Below are positions 1 to 5,762 of a stretch of DNA of 5,762 bases, in pieces. The notes under the pieces were generated by a model. It did no database searches and was not told the DNA's origin. It worked only from the letters and a program-made list of their open reading frames with translations. How positions within the stretch are numbered: position 1 is the first letter of the stretch; each line of letters begins with the position of its first letter. The stretch comes from an uncultured Campylobacter sp. (GTDB lineage: Bacteria > Campylobacterota > Campylobacteria > Campylobacterales > Campylobacteraceae), in contig NZ_CALIII010000323.1 in assembly GCF_938018145.1 (NCBI RefSeq), forward strand, positions 1 to 5,762. The letters run 5' to 3'. A program made the position numbers and the translations under genes.

Positions 1-840
1 CTAAATTGGCAGGCGATTAGGGAACTCAAATTTGCGCCTATGACTAGGGGCGGAGCTGGCGGAAGTGCGGTTAATTGGGACGAAATAGCCCAGATGTATA
101 ACGGCATGGCCGAGCTTGAAAAGCGTAGCGCGCAAATTTTAGCAGACGCTCTACCGATAACGTCTGAAGATAGCGTACTAGACGTTGGTTGTGGGCCTGG
201 TCGCCTTAGCGTACCGATGGCAAGGCAAGCCAAAAGCCTAACCGCGCTTGACGCGTTTGGAGAGATGCTTAAATTTTGCAAGCAAAACGCCAAAAACGCT
301 GGCGTAAAAAATATAAAATTTATGCAAAAAAGCTGGCTAGACGAAGACGCGCTAGACGCGATCGGCAAGCACGATATCGTCGTCGCCTCGCGTTCGGTTG
401 GCCTTGGCGATATAAAAAGGCTAAACGACGCGGCGAAAAAATACGTATGCATAACTAGCTTTTTAGAAGACCATCCAAGTCTTAGAGAAATTTGGATGGA
501 TTTGCTTGCGGGCATCGACGAAAGAGCCTCTAAGCGTCCGCCTTTTATAAACGAAAATCCTAGGATGTTTGGCTACAACGTCACTTTTAATATGCTTTAC
601 GATCTGGGCGCAAACGTAAACGTGCGTATCTTTGATACCGTTTATGAAAAGAGTTTTACGGACAAGGACGAGGCTTACGAATTTTTAAAATTTGTCGGAG
701 AAATCCCAAAAGAAAAAGAGAAAATTTTTAGAAAAAACGTGGATAAATGGCTAGTAAAAGATAGTAGCGGGGTTAAATTTTACCGTGCGACGAAAAGTTA
801 CGCGATGTGGTACGACGTAAGCGAGGTAAAATTTGAATAA
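1..840 (+). CDS. class I SAM-dependent methyltransferase, 5' partial
   Basis: Likely a cytoplasmic methyltransferase that moves a methyl group from S-adenosylmethionine to an unknown acceptor. Counting from the first ATG (position 40), SAM-binding motif I is VLDVGCGPG at residues 46-54, and the acidic residue expected to hold the SAM ribose is D71 in LTALDAFGEML. The segment NWDEIAQMY (12-20) before the Rossmann fold is the usual aromatic-rich lead-in of this group. The frame stays open upstream of that ATG to the window edge and encodes LNWQAIRELKFAP, which looks like real protein; the ATG also has no Shine-Dalgarno. I therefore treat the gene as cut by the window edge, probably by only a few to a few tens of codons. 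The C-terminal part (from about residue 140) has no motif I recognise. The stop overlaps the permease start by 8 nt, which implies co-translation with an ABC metal-chelate importer. Small-molecule or metallophore methylation is plausible but unproven. The class is certain, the substrate is not. Confidence 0.88.
   Translation, partial: LNWQAIRELKFAPMTRGGAGGSAVNWDEIAQMYNGMAELEKRSAQILADALPITSEDSVLDVGCGPGRLSVPMARQAKSLTALDAFGEMLKFCKQNAKNAGVKNIKFMQKSWLDEDALDAIGKHDIVVASRSVGLGDIKRLNDAAKKYVCITSFLEDHPSLREIWMDLLAGIDERASKRPPFINENPRMFGYNVTFNMLYDLGANVNVRIFDTVYEKSFTDKDEAYEFLKFVGEIPKEKEKIFRKNVDKWLVKDSSGVKFYRATKSYAMWYDVSEVKFE
823..826 (+). promoter_or_regulatory. ribosome binding site supporting the TTG start of the permease
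   Basis: GAGG lies 6 nt before the TTG at 833-835, inside the last codons of the methyltransferase. It decides the start: the next in-frame ATG in the permease is about 150 codons downstream, far too late for a FecCD protein, so TTG is the only reasonable start. Confidence 0.7.
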
Positions 841-1843
841 CAAAGTCTTTTTTGCCGTTTTAACGATCGTGCTGATAGTTTGCGCCTTTGCTTCTCTGAC
901 TCTTGGCAGATACGGTCTTGGTGCGGCTGAAATTTTTGCTAGCTTAAAATCTTTGCTGTTTGGCTCGCCTCCGTCAAACGAGCAAGCTCACGCCGTAATA
1001 ACACAGATCAGACTTCCTCGTATTGCCTTTGCGGTGCTTGTAGGTGCCGCTCTTTCTGCGGCCGGCGCCGTGTATCAGGGGCTTTTTAAAAATCCTCTCG
1101 TATCTCCCGATATCTTAGGCGTCTCTAGCGGCGCGGCGGTCGGAGCTAGTATCGCTATCATACTTTCCCTACCCGTGCTTTACGTTTCGCTAACGGCTTT
1201 TGGCTTTGGGCTTGCGGCTGTTTTTGCGGTGGTTTTTTTAAGCCAACTAATCGCTAGAGGCAAGCTAAACGTCATCATAATGGTTCTCTCAGGCGTCGTC
1301 ATATCTTCGCTTTTTGGCGCTTTTAGCTCGCTTTTAAAATTTCTAGCAGATAGCGAAAACAAGCTACCCGAGATCACATTTTGGCTGATGGGTAGCCTAG
1401 CTCGCACCGGAGGATATCAAAACGTCCTTTATATGCTAGGCGTCGCGGCGCTTTGCTCCGTGCCTTTGTTTTTGCTTAGGTTTAGACTAAATATCTTGGC
1501 ATTTGGCGAAGAAGAAGCTAGAGCTATGGGCGTAAACGTCAAATTTTACAGCTTTATCATCATCTGCGCTTCTACTTTGCTGACGGCTTCTAGCGTTGCT
1601 TTTTGCGGTATAGTAGGCTGGGTCGGGCTCATCGTGCCGCACATAGCTCGCTCTATCGTGGGAGCAAATTTTAACGCCCTCTTGCCGGCTTCAATGCTAA
1701 TCGGCGCACTATTTTTGCTGATAGTAGATACGATCGCAAGGTGCGCGATGGCTAGCGAGATACCTCTTGGTATCATCACGTCTCTCATCGGCGCACCTGT
1801 TTTTATCTACCTGCTTTATCAAAGCAAAAAGGGCTGGCTGTGA
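833..1843 (+). CDS. FecCD-family ABC transporter permease (metal-chelate importer)
   Basis: Inner-membrane permease of a type II ABC importer (BtuC/FecD/FhuB/CeuB class) for siderophores, heme, cobalamin or related metal chelates. The 336 residues are very hydrophobic, with the alternating segments expected of a ~10-helix subunit, and the length is normal. Family motifs in order: RLPR at 60-63, then NPLVSPDILGVSSGA at 87-101, WLMGSLA at 184-190, FGEEEARAMG at 224-233, and GIVGWVGLIVPHIAR at 259-273, the cytoplasmic coupling region that meets the ATPase. It starts at TTG, 8 nt inside the methyltransferase gene, and its TGA overlaps the ATPase start. Only one permease gene is present, so a homodimer is expected. 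Helicobacter pylori FecD is a known relative by family; the ligand cannot be set from sequence (iron siderophore, heme, corrinoid, nickel chelate or oxyanion are all possible). Confidence 0.95.
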   Translation: MNNKVFFAVLTIVLIVCAFASLTLGRYGLGAAEIFASLKSLLFGSPPSNEQAHAVITQIRLPRIAFAVLVGAALSAAGAVYQGLFKNPLVSPDILGVSSGAAVGASIAIILSLPVLYVSLTAFGFGLAAVFAVVFLSQLIARGKLNVIIMVLSGVVISSLFGAFSSLLKFLADSENKLPEITFWLMGSLARTGGYQNVLYMLGVAALCSVPLFLLRFRLNILAFGEEEARAMGVNVKFYSFIIICASTLLTASSVAFCGIVGWVGLIVPHIARSIVGANFNALLPASMLIGALFLLIVDTIARCAMASEIPLGIITSLIGAPVFIYLLYQSKKGWL

Positions 1844-2616
1844 AATTTGAGATAAAAAATTTAAGCTGCGGATACGGCAAAAAGCTAGTCGTGAAGGAAT
1901 TTAGCGCCGAGCTAAAAGGCGGAGAAATTTTATGCTTGCTCGGACCAAACGGCGTGGGTAAGACGACTGTTTTTAAGACGATTTTGGGATTTTTAAAGCC
2001 ATTTGGTGGAGAAATTTTAGCAGACGGGCGAGATTTTTTCGCTTTAAGCGATAGAGAGCGAGCAAAGATCATTAGCTACGTGCCTCAGGCTCACACGCCG
2101 CCCTTTGCTTTTAAGGTTTTAGACGTCGTTTTAATGGGACGCTCGCCTTATATCGGAACCTTTGAAAATCCAAGCGCAAAGGACGTAAAGATAGCCCTTC
2201 AAAAGCTTGAAATGCTAGGAATGAGCGAATTTGCGGATAAAATTTACACCGATATCAGCGGCGGCGAGAGGCAAATGGTCTTAATCGCAAGAGCTTTAGC
2301 GCAAGAAGCAAACGCCGTTATGCTAGACGAGCCCGCCTCAAATTTGGACTTTGGAAACCAAGTAAAAATCCTAAAAGCCGTAAAAGAACTAGCGACAAAC
2401 GGGCATAAGATCATCATGACTTCGCACTTTGCCGAGCATGCTTTTTATATTGACGCCAAGGTCGCGCTTTTAAAAAGAGATCAAAATATCATCTACGGCA
2501 GCGCGAGCGAAGCGATAACGGATGAAAATTTAAGGCTCGCATATGGCGCGGATATCAGAGTGGTAAAAAACGAGATCGAGGGCAGGAGCGTCTACTCCTG
2601 CGTCCCGATCGTTTAA
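1840..2616 (+). CDS. ABC transporter ATP-binding protein (FecE/BtuD/FepC type)
   Basis: Cytoplasmic ATPase that drives the neighbouring FecCD permease. All nucleotide-binding motifs are intact in 258 residues: Walker A GPNGVGKTT (35-43), Q-loop Gln83 in YVPQ, signature ISGGERQ (139-145, Ile replacing the common Leu), Walker B AVMLDEPASNLD (159-170) with catalytic E164, and the switch His196 in MTSHF. The start is a GTG at 1840 whose last two bases are shared with the permease TGA (GTGA, 4-nt overlap), with AAGGG 6 nt upstream; this points to translational coupling and equal amounts of the two subunits. The ~60 residues after the H-loop match the short C-terminal extension usual in this class (ending with an AYGADIRV-like segment). 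The stop is followed at once by the Shine-Dalgarno of the binding protein gene. Assignment to the class is secure; the substrate is set by partners and is unknown. Confidence 0.96.
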   Translation: MKFEIKNLSCGYGKKLVVKEFSAELKGGEILCLLGPNGVGKTTVFKTILGFLKPFGGEILADGRDFFALSDRERAKIISYVPQAHTPPFAFKVLDVVLMGRSPYIGTFENPSAKDVKIALQKLEMLGMSEFADKIYTDISGGERQMVLIARALAQEANAVMLDEPASNLDFGNQVKILKAVKELATNGHKIIMTSHFAEHAFYIDAKVALLKRDQNIIYGSASEAITDENLRLAYGADIRVVKNEIEGRSVYSCVPIV

Positions 2617-2620
2617 GGAG
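2582..2620 (+). promoter_or_regulatory. possible hairpin / Shine-Dalgarno switch before the binding protein gene
   Basis: At the end of the ATPase gene, GCAGGAG (2582-2588) and CTCCTGC (2595-2601) form a perfect 7-bp inverted repeat with a 6-nt loop. The real Shine-Dalgarno of the next gene, AGGAG at 2616-2620, can instead pair with CTCCT at 2595-2599. The hairpin would thus keep the anti-Shine-Dalgarno stretch away from the ribosome site. This is directly visible, but it lies in coding sequence and may be chance; a regulatory role is inference. Confidence 0.3.
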
Positions 2621-2625
2621 AAAAA

Positions 2626-3629
2626 ATGAGAAAGATTTTGGCGATTTTGTTTTTGGCGGTTTGTATCTTGCAAGCGCGTATCGTCGTGGACGACGGCGGA
2701 AAAGAGGTGCAAATCCCTGATAACGTAGAGCGCGTAACGCCGATGATAGGGGCTTTACGCAGATGAGCGCGATGCTAACGGGTGAAGATAAAATCATCTC
2801 TGGCGCAGCGCGGTTACCAAAAATGATGAGTAAAGTTTTCCCTAAAATAAAAACGATAAACAACGTCAGCGGCTCGTTAACAAGCAGCGCCGAGACCATA
2901 ATCGCCTCAAATACGCAGGTAGTTTTTGGACCCGTTGGCATGATATTTGACGAAAATCAAAAGGCACAGCTAGAAGCAGCAGGCATCGCGGTCGTAAATA
3001 TCAATAAATTTAGCAACGCTAGCGAGATAAAAGGATCAGTTAGTAAAATCGCTGAAATTTTGGGCGGTGATGCTATAAAAAGGGCTAGCGAATTTAACGC
3101 ATATTTTGACGAAAATATAAAATTTGTAAGCGAGAAAGTAAAAAATATCAAGGATAAAAAGCGGGTTTTGGCTCTAAATTTTAACTCCGGAAATTTCGCA
3201 ACCATCAGCGGCAAAGATATCGGCGCGGAGTATATAAAAATCGCGGGCGGAATAAATTTAAGCTCTCAAGATAACGAAGCGGACTTTAAAATCTCAAAGA
3301 CGATAAACGAGGAGCAAGTTATTATCTTTAACCCCGATATCATCATAACAAATTCGCGCGAAGGCAAGGAAAAAATACTAAATAATCCCCCGTTTGAAAA
3401 ACTAAAAGCCGTTAAAGATGGCGCCGTTTTCGTCGTGCCTAGCGGCGTGTATCTGTGGAGCGTGCGTAGCGCCGAGGGCGCCTTGCAACCGCTTTGGCTA
3501 GCCAAAATCTTTTATCCCGAAATTTTTACCGAGCTAAATTTAGAAGACGAAGTTAAAAAATTTTACCTCAAATTTTACCGCTACGAGCTAAGTGACGAGG
3601 AGCTAAAAGAAATACTAAATCCAAAATAA
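2626..3629 (+). pseudogene. periplasmic metal-chelate binding protein gene (FecB/BtuF type), frameshifted
   Basis: Substrate-binding subunit of the importer encoded just upstream (periplasmic binding protein family of FecB, BtuF, CeuE). The ATG at 2626 has a strong GGAG 5 nt upstream, 9 nt after the ATPase stop. It begins with a signal peptide (MRKILAILFLAVCILQA) and then RIVVDDGGKEVQIPDNVERV, the classic first strand of this family. After codon 43 the frame runs into TGA at 2764-2766, while the rest of the protein continues in the -1 frame from an ATG at 2763 for 288 residues to TAA at 3627-3629. One extra T in 2754-2756 gives a smooth GAFTQM junction and a 334-residue protein of normal length. 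The C-terminal lobe is complete, with a YLWSVRSAEGALQPLWLAK stretch followed by YPEIF, a pattern I associate with one branch of these binding proteins. LAVC is a poor lipobox (Val before Cys), so a soluble periplasmic protein seems likelier than a lipoprotein. If the deletion is real, no exported full-length protein is made. Confidence 0.85.
2752..2766 (+). other. single-base deletion site (frameshift) in the binding protein gene
   Basis: The frame starting at 2626 reads GCT TTA CGC AGA TGA here and stops. The downstream gene body reads TTT ACG CAG ATG in the -1 frame. A fourth T in the TTT at 2754-2756 would give GCT TTT ACG CAG ATG and join both parts. The run is only three T long, so this is not a typical phase-variable tract, and no X XXY YYZ slippery heptamer sits in the correct phase. 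Confidence 0.8.
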
Positions 3630-3633
3630 AACC

Positions 3634-3678
3634 GCTAAATTTTCGCCTCGCTTTGTAAACGCGGGGCGAAAATTTAGC
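3634..3678 (+). terminator. strong hairpin, probable intrinsic terminator of the transporter operon
   Basis: An 18-bp dyad (3634-3651 with 3661-3678) with one G-U wobble and a 9-nt loop begins 4 nt after the binding protein stop. The core is CGCCTCGC / GCGGGGCG, and the outer part is AAATTTT / AAAATTT, so the U-rich stretch is inside the stem. On the + strand the tail after the stem is poor in T (CCTCATCGCTTTT). On the - strand the stem is followed by TTTTATTTT, a better tail, so the structure could stop transcription from both directions. It separates the operon from the helicase promoter. Confidence 0.75.
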
Positions 3679-3685
3679 CCTCATC

Positions 3686-3733
3686 GCTTTTGCATTTTTA
3701 TAAATTTAAGCCCGTTTGGGTATAATCTGCCCT
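3686..3733 (+). promoter_or_regulatory. sigma-70-type Campylobacter promoter of the helicase gene
   Basis: A perfect TATAAT box is at 3721-3726, 25 nt before the helicase ATG. There is no -35 hexamer at normal spacing; instead T-tracts begin near 3688, 3695, 3705 and 3715, roughly one helical turn apart, as described for Campylobacter housekeeping promoters. Transcription would start near 3733, giving a leader of about 19 nt that contains the GAGGA ribosome binding site (3743-3747). Confidence 0.75.
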
Positions 3734-3751
3734 TTTAAACGCGAGGAAAAT

Positions 3752-5762
3752 ATGCCCCTTTCAAAACTAAATCAAGAACAATACGCCGCCGCGACCGCCC
3801 CCGCCGGACACAATCTAGTCATAGCAAGTGCCGGCACCGGCAAGACCAGCACCATCGTCGCTCGCATCGCTCATCTGCTAAATTTAGGTGTAAAGCCCGA
3901 GAAAATCCTGCTACTAACCTTTACAAACAAGGCCGCGGCCGAGATGATCGAGCGATTAAACCGACATTTTGATAAAAAAATCACCTCGCGCATCACGGCG
4001 GGCACGTTTCACTCGGTTTCTTATTCGCTGCTTAAATTTCTAGAAAAACCCGTCACGCTAAAGCAGCCTAGCGAGCTAAAAACGCTGCTAAAATCGCTCG
4101 TAGAAAGGCGCAAATTTAACCACCTAAGCGACATCAAGCCATACGGCGGCGCTTATCTTTACGACGCGTATTCGCTGTTTCAAAATTTAGCCCTAAAGCA
4201 GACTTTTGGCGAGTGGCTAAAGGAGCGAAGCGACGAGCAAGGCGTATATGCCGAGATTTACGAGGACGTTTTGCGCGAATTTGAGGAGGAAAAGAGCAAA
4301 TTCGGCTATGCGGATTTTAACGACTTGCTTATCAAAATGCGTAACGAACTGAGAAAAGGCGCGCCGCTCAAATTTGAGGAAATTTTAGTCGACGAGTATC
4401 AGGACACAAACTCGCTGCAAGGCTCGCTAATCAGCGCTTTTGAGACGAAAAGCCTTTTTTGCGTCGGGGATTTCGACCAGAGCATTTACGCTTTTAACGG
4501 CGCAAACATCGAGATCATCGGCTCGTTTAAGGACCGCTTCGCAGACGCTAAAATTTACGCGCTAAACATCAACTACCGCAGCAGCTCCGCGATCCTAGCA
4601 CTTGCCAACAAAGTCATCGCAAACAACCCGCGCCTTTACGAAAAAAAGCTAGTCGTCGGCCGCGAGGGCAAATTTACCTCGCCAAAGCTGCTGGTTTACA
4701 ACGAGCTTTTCGACCAATACTCAAACATCGCGCAGGTCATCGCCGTCAGCAAATACAAAAAAGAAAACATCGCCATCATCTTTCGCAACAACTCGAGCGC
4801 CGACGGCCTAGAAGTCGCGCTGCGAGAGCTTGGTATCGGCTCTAAGCGCAAGGGCGGCGTGAGCTTTTTTGAGAGCCGCGAGGTGCGCGCTGCGATGGAT
4901 CTGCTAGGTATCCTCATAAATCCAAAAGATATCATGGCCTTTATCCACGTGTGCGAATACGCAAAAGGCGTCGGTGCGGCGCTTAGCAAGGAGATTTTTG
5001 AAGTGCTAAGCAAGGTCGGACACGGCGACGTCGTGCGCGGATTTTTGCAGCCTGACGATAGCGTGGAAGCCTTTGCCAAAAAGACCAAAAACTACCAGCT
5101 GGGGCTTTTTGACGAGCTTGACGAGGTCGGGGAGAAGTCGCGCTTTGCTAAATTTAACTTTTGCGAGGATTTTTTCGCGCACCCGATTTTAAAAATGCAA
5201 AAACTAAGCGAGAGCGGCGGGCAGTTTTTGTATGAAATTTACAACTTTTTAAGCGCCGCCAAACGCCACTCGCGCCCGACCTCGCTGGTAGAAGATCTCA
5301 AAAATAGCAAAATTTACGCCCTCATCGCCGATAACCTCGCGACCAAGCGCGCCACGCAAAAAAACGGCAACATAGACGAAACGCTAAAAAAAGAGGCCCT
5401 CGAGCGCATCGCGGGCAAGCTAGAGGTGCTGGGCGAACTAGCCAAAAACTACTCGGAGGCGGAGAAATTTTATAACTTTATCACACTGGGCAGCAGCGAA
5501 ATGAGCAGCGGCGAAGGGGTAAATCTGCTAAGCGTCCACGCCTCAAAGGGGCTTGAGTTTGACCTCGTTTTCGTAGTCGATCTCGCGCAAAATCGCTTCC
5601 CGAACCTCAAACTCATGAGCATGGGCGGCTCGCTCGAGGAGGAGCGGCGGCTATTTTACGTCGCAGTTACGAGGGCACGCGACGAGCTGATTTTAAGCTA
5701 CGCCAAATACGACAAAATCAAAAAGATAAACTACCAGCCTAGCCAGTTTTTTATCGAGGCCG
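3752..5762 (+). CDS. UvrD/Rep/PcrA-family ATP-dependent DNA helicase, 3' partial
   Basis: Superfamily 1A 3'-5' DNA helicase acting in the cytoplasm on single-stranded DNA ends, nicks or stalled forks (repair or replication restart). ATG at 3752 follows GAGGA by 4 nt; 670 codons run open to the window edge. Motifs in order: Q-motif LNQEQYAA (6-13), Walker A ASAGTGKTST (25-34), Ia LTFTNKAAAEM (55-65), Ib TAGTFHS (82-88), Walker B DEYQDTN (214-220, catalytic E215), III GDFDQSIYAFNGA (239-251), IV LNINYRSS (271-278), IVa IAIIFRNN (340-347), V LLSVHASKGLEFD (592-604), VI EERRLFYVAVTRAR (630-643). Campylobacterales helicases of this class are about 675-690 residues, so only a short tail is missing. 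Walker A has the SAGTGKT form more common in RecB/AddA, and motif III has Phe and Asn where E. coli UvrD has Asp and Arg, but the length and the absence of a nuclease domain up to residue 670 fit UvrD/Rep. Campylobacterales usually carry two such paralogues, so I do not choose between uvrD and rep. Monocistronic start from its own promoter. Confidence 0.96.
   Translation, partial: MPLSKLNQEQYAAATAPAGHNLVIASAGTGKTSTIVARIAHLLNLGVKPEKILLLTFTNKAAAEMIERLNRHFDKKITSRITAGTFHSVSYSLLKFLEKPVTLKQPSELKTLLKSLVERRKFNHLSDIKPYGGAYLYDAYSLFQNLALKQTFGEWLKERSDEQGVYAEIYEDVLREFEEEKSKFGYADFNDLLIKMRNELRKGAPLKFEEILVDEYQDTNSLQGSLISAFETKSLFCVGDFDQSIYAFNGANIEIIGSFKDRFADAKIYALNINYRSSSAILALANKVIANNPRLYEKKLVVGREGKFTSPKLLVYNELFDQYSNIAQVIAVSKYKKENIAIIFRNNSSADGLEVALRELGIGSKRKGGVSFFESREVRAAMDLLGILINPKDIMAFIHVCEYAKGVGAALSKEIFEVLSKVGHGDVVRGFLQPDDSVEAFAKKTKNYQLGLFDELDEVGEKSRFAKFNFCEDFFAHPILKMQKLSESGGQFLYEIYNFLSAAKRHSRPTSLVEDLKNSKIYALIADNLATKRATQKNGNIDETLKKEALERIAGKLEVLGELAKNYSEAEKFYNFITLGSSEMSSGEGVNLLSVHASKGLEFDLVFVVDLAQNRFPNLKLMSMGGSLEEERRLFYVAVTRARDELILSYAKYDKIKKINYQPSQFFIEA

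Noticed and set aside
40..42. ATG at 40 as the true start of the methyltransferase
   Set aside because: No ribosome site precedes it and the in-frame codons upstream to the window edge look like protein (WQAIRELKFAP), so the gene most likely begins outside the window.
276..458. 60-residue Arg/Lys-rich open frame inside the methyltransferase gene
   Set aside because: It is the +2 shadow of the methyltransferase frame, has biased low-complexity composition from the codon pattern and no ribosome binding site.
2626..2690. Lipoprotein signal for the binding protein
   Set aside because: LAVC has Val directly before Cys, where Gly, Ala or Ser is expected, and a good hydrophobic signal peptide ending in QA just after it explains the sequence better.
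2745..2770. Programmed -1 ribosomal frameshifting to make the full binding protein
   Set aside because: The slip needed is -1, but no slippery heptamer is in phase (codons are GGG GCT TTA) and I see no strong hairpin just downstream. Binding proteins of this family are not known to use it.
2555..2941. Minus-strand open frames across the ATPase/binding protein junction
   Set aside because: They are antisense to clearly coding DNA; the Arg/Ser/Pro-rich translation has no family resemblance.
3630..3720. Fur or NikR operator in the only intergenic region
   Set aside because: The dyad there is a GC-core hairpin with terminator geometry, not an AT-rich 19-bp iron box, and it lies downstream of the transporter genes.
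4696..5088. 130-residue open frame on the minus strand inside the helicase gene
   Set aside because: It lies wholly inside a helicase reading frame with clear motifs, has Ser/Leu-rich antisense composition, and no promoter or ribosome site is seen.

Overview
The window looks like chromosomal DNA from the order Campylobacterales, most likely a higher-GC Campylobacter of the showae/rectus/curvus/gracilis kind. The signs are the constant AAATTT / AAATTTT words inside coding DNA (Lys-Phe, Ile-Leu contexts), dense gene packing on one strand, TTG and GTG starts in overlapping genes, and a promoter with a clear TATAAT box but no -35 element, preceded by T-tracts about 10 bases apart. The genus is an inference from style and family resemblance; no marker gene is present.

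Layout: all genes are on the + strand. Positions 1-3629 hold the end of an operon: a class I SAM-dependent methyltransferase (5' end outside the window), a FecCD-type ABC permease starting at a TTG inside the methyltransferase stop region, an ABC ATPase starting at a GTG that overlaps the permease stop by 4 nt, and a periplasmic binding protein gene 9 nt after the ATPase stop. Together the last three make a metal-chelate importer of the siderophore/heme/cobalamin/nickel-chelate class: the binding protein should capture the ligand in the periplasm, a permease homodimer should carry it across the inner membrane, and the ATPase should power it. The methyltransferase is translationally chained to the transporter, so it probably acts on the same pathway; its substrate cannot be read from the sequence.

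The main anomaly is in the binding protein gene. Its first 43 codons (signal peptide and start of the mature protein) are in one frame, and the remaining 288 codons, from an ATG, are in the -1 frame. Adding one T to the TTT at 2754-2756 would restore a continuous 334-residue protein, so this is either a recent inactivating deletion or a sequencing error.

Positions 3630-3751 are a compact intergenic region with a strong hairpin (likely terminator) and the promoter of the next gene. From 3752 to the window end runs an almost complete UvrD/Rep/PcrA-type superfamily 1A DNA helicase with all expected motifs; only its last few codons are missing. It is an independent housekeeping transcription unit. 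I see no RNA gene, CRISPR array, insertion sequence or phage gene, and no convincing novel system beyond the methyltransferase-transporter pairing and the frameshift.
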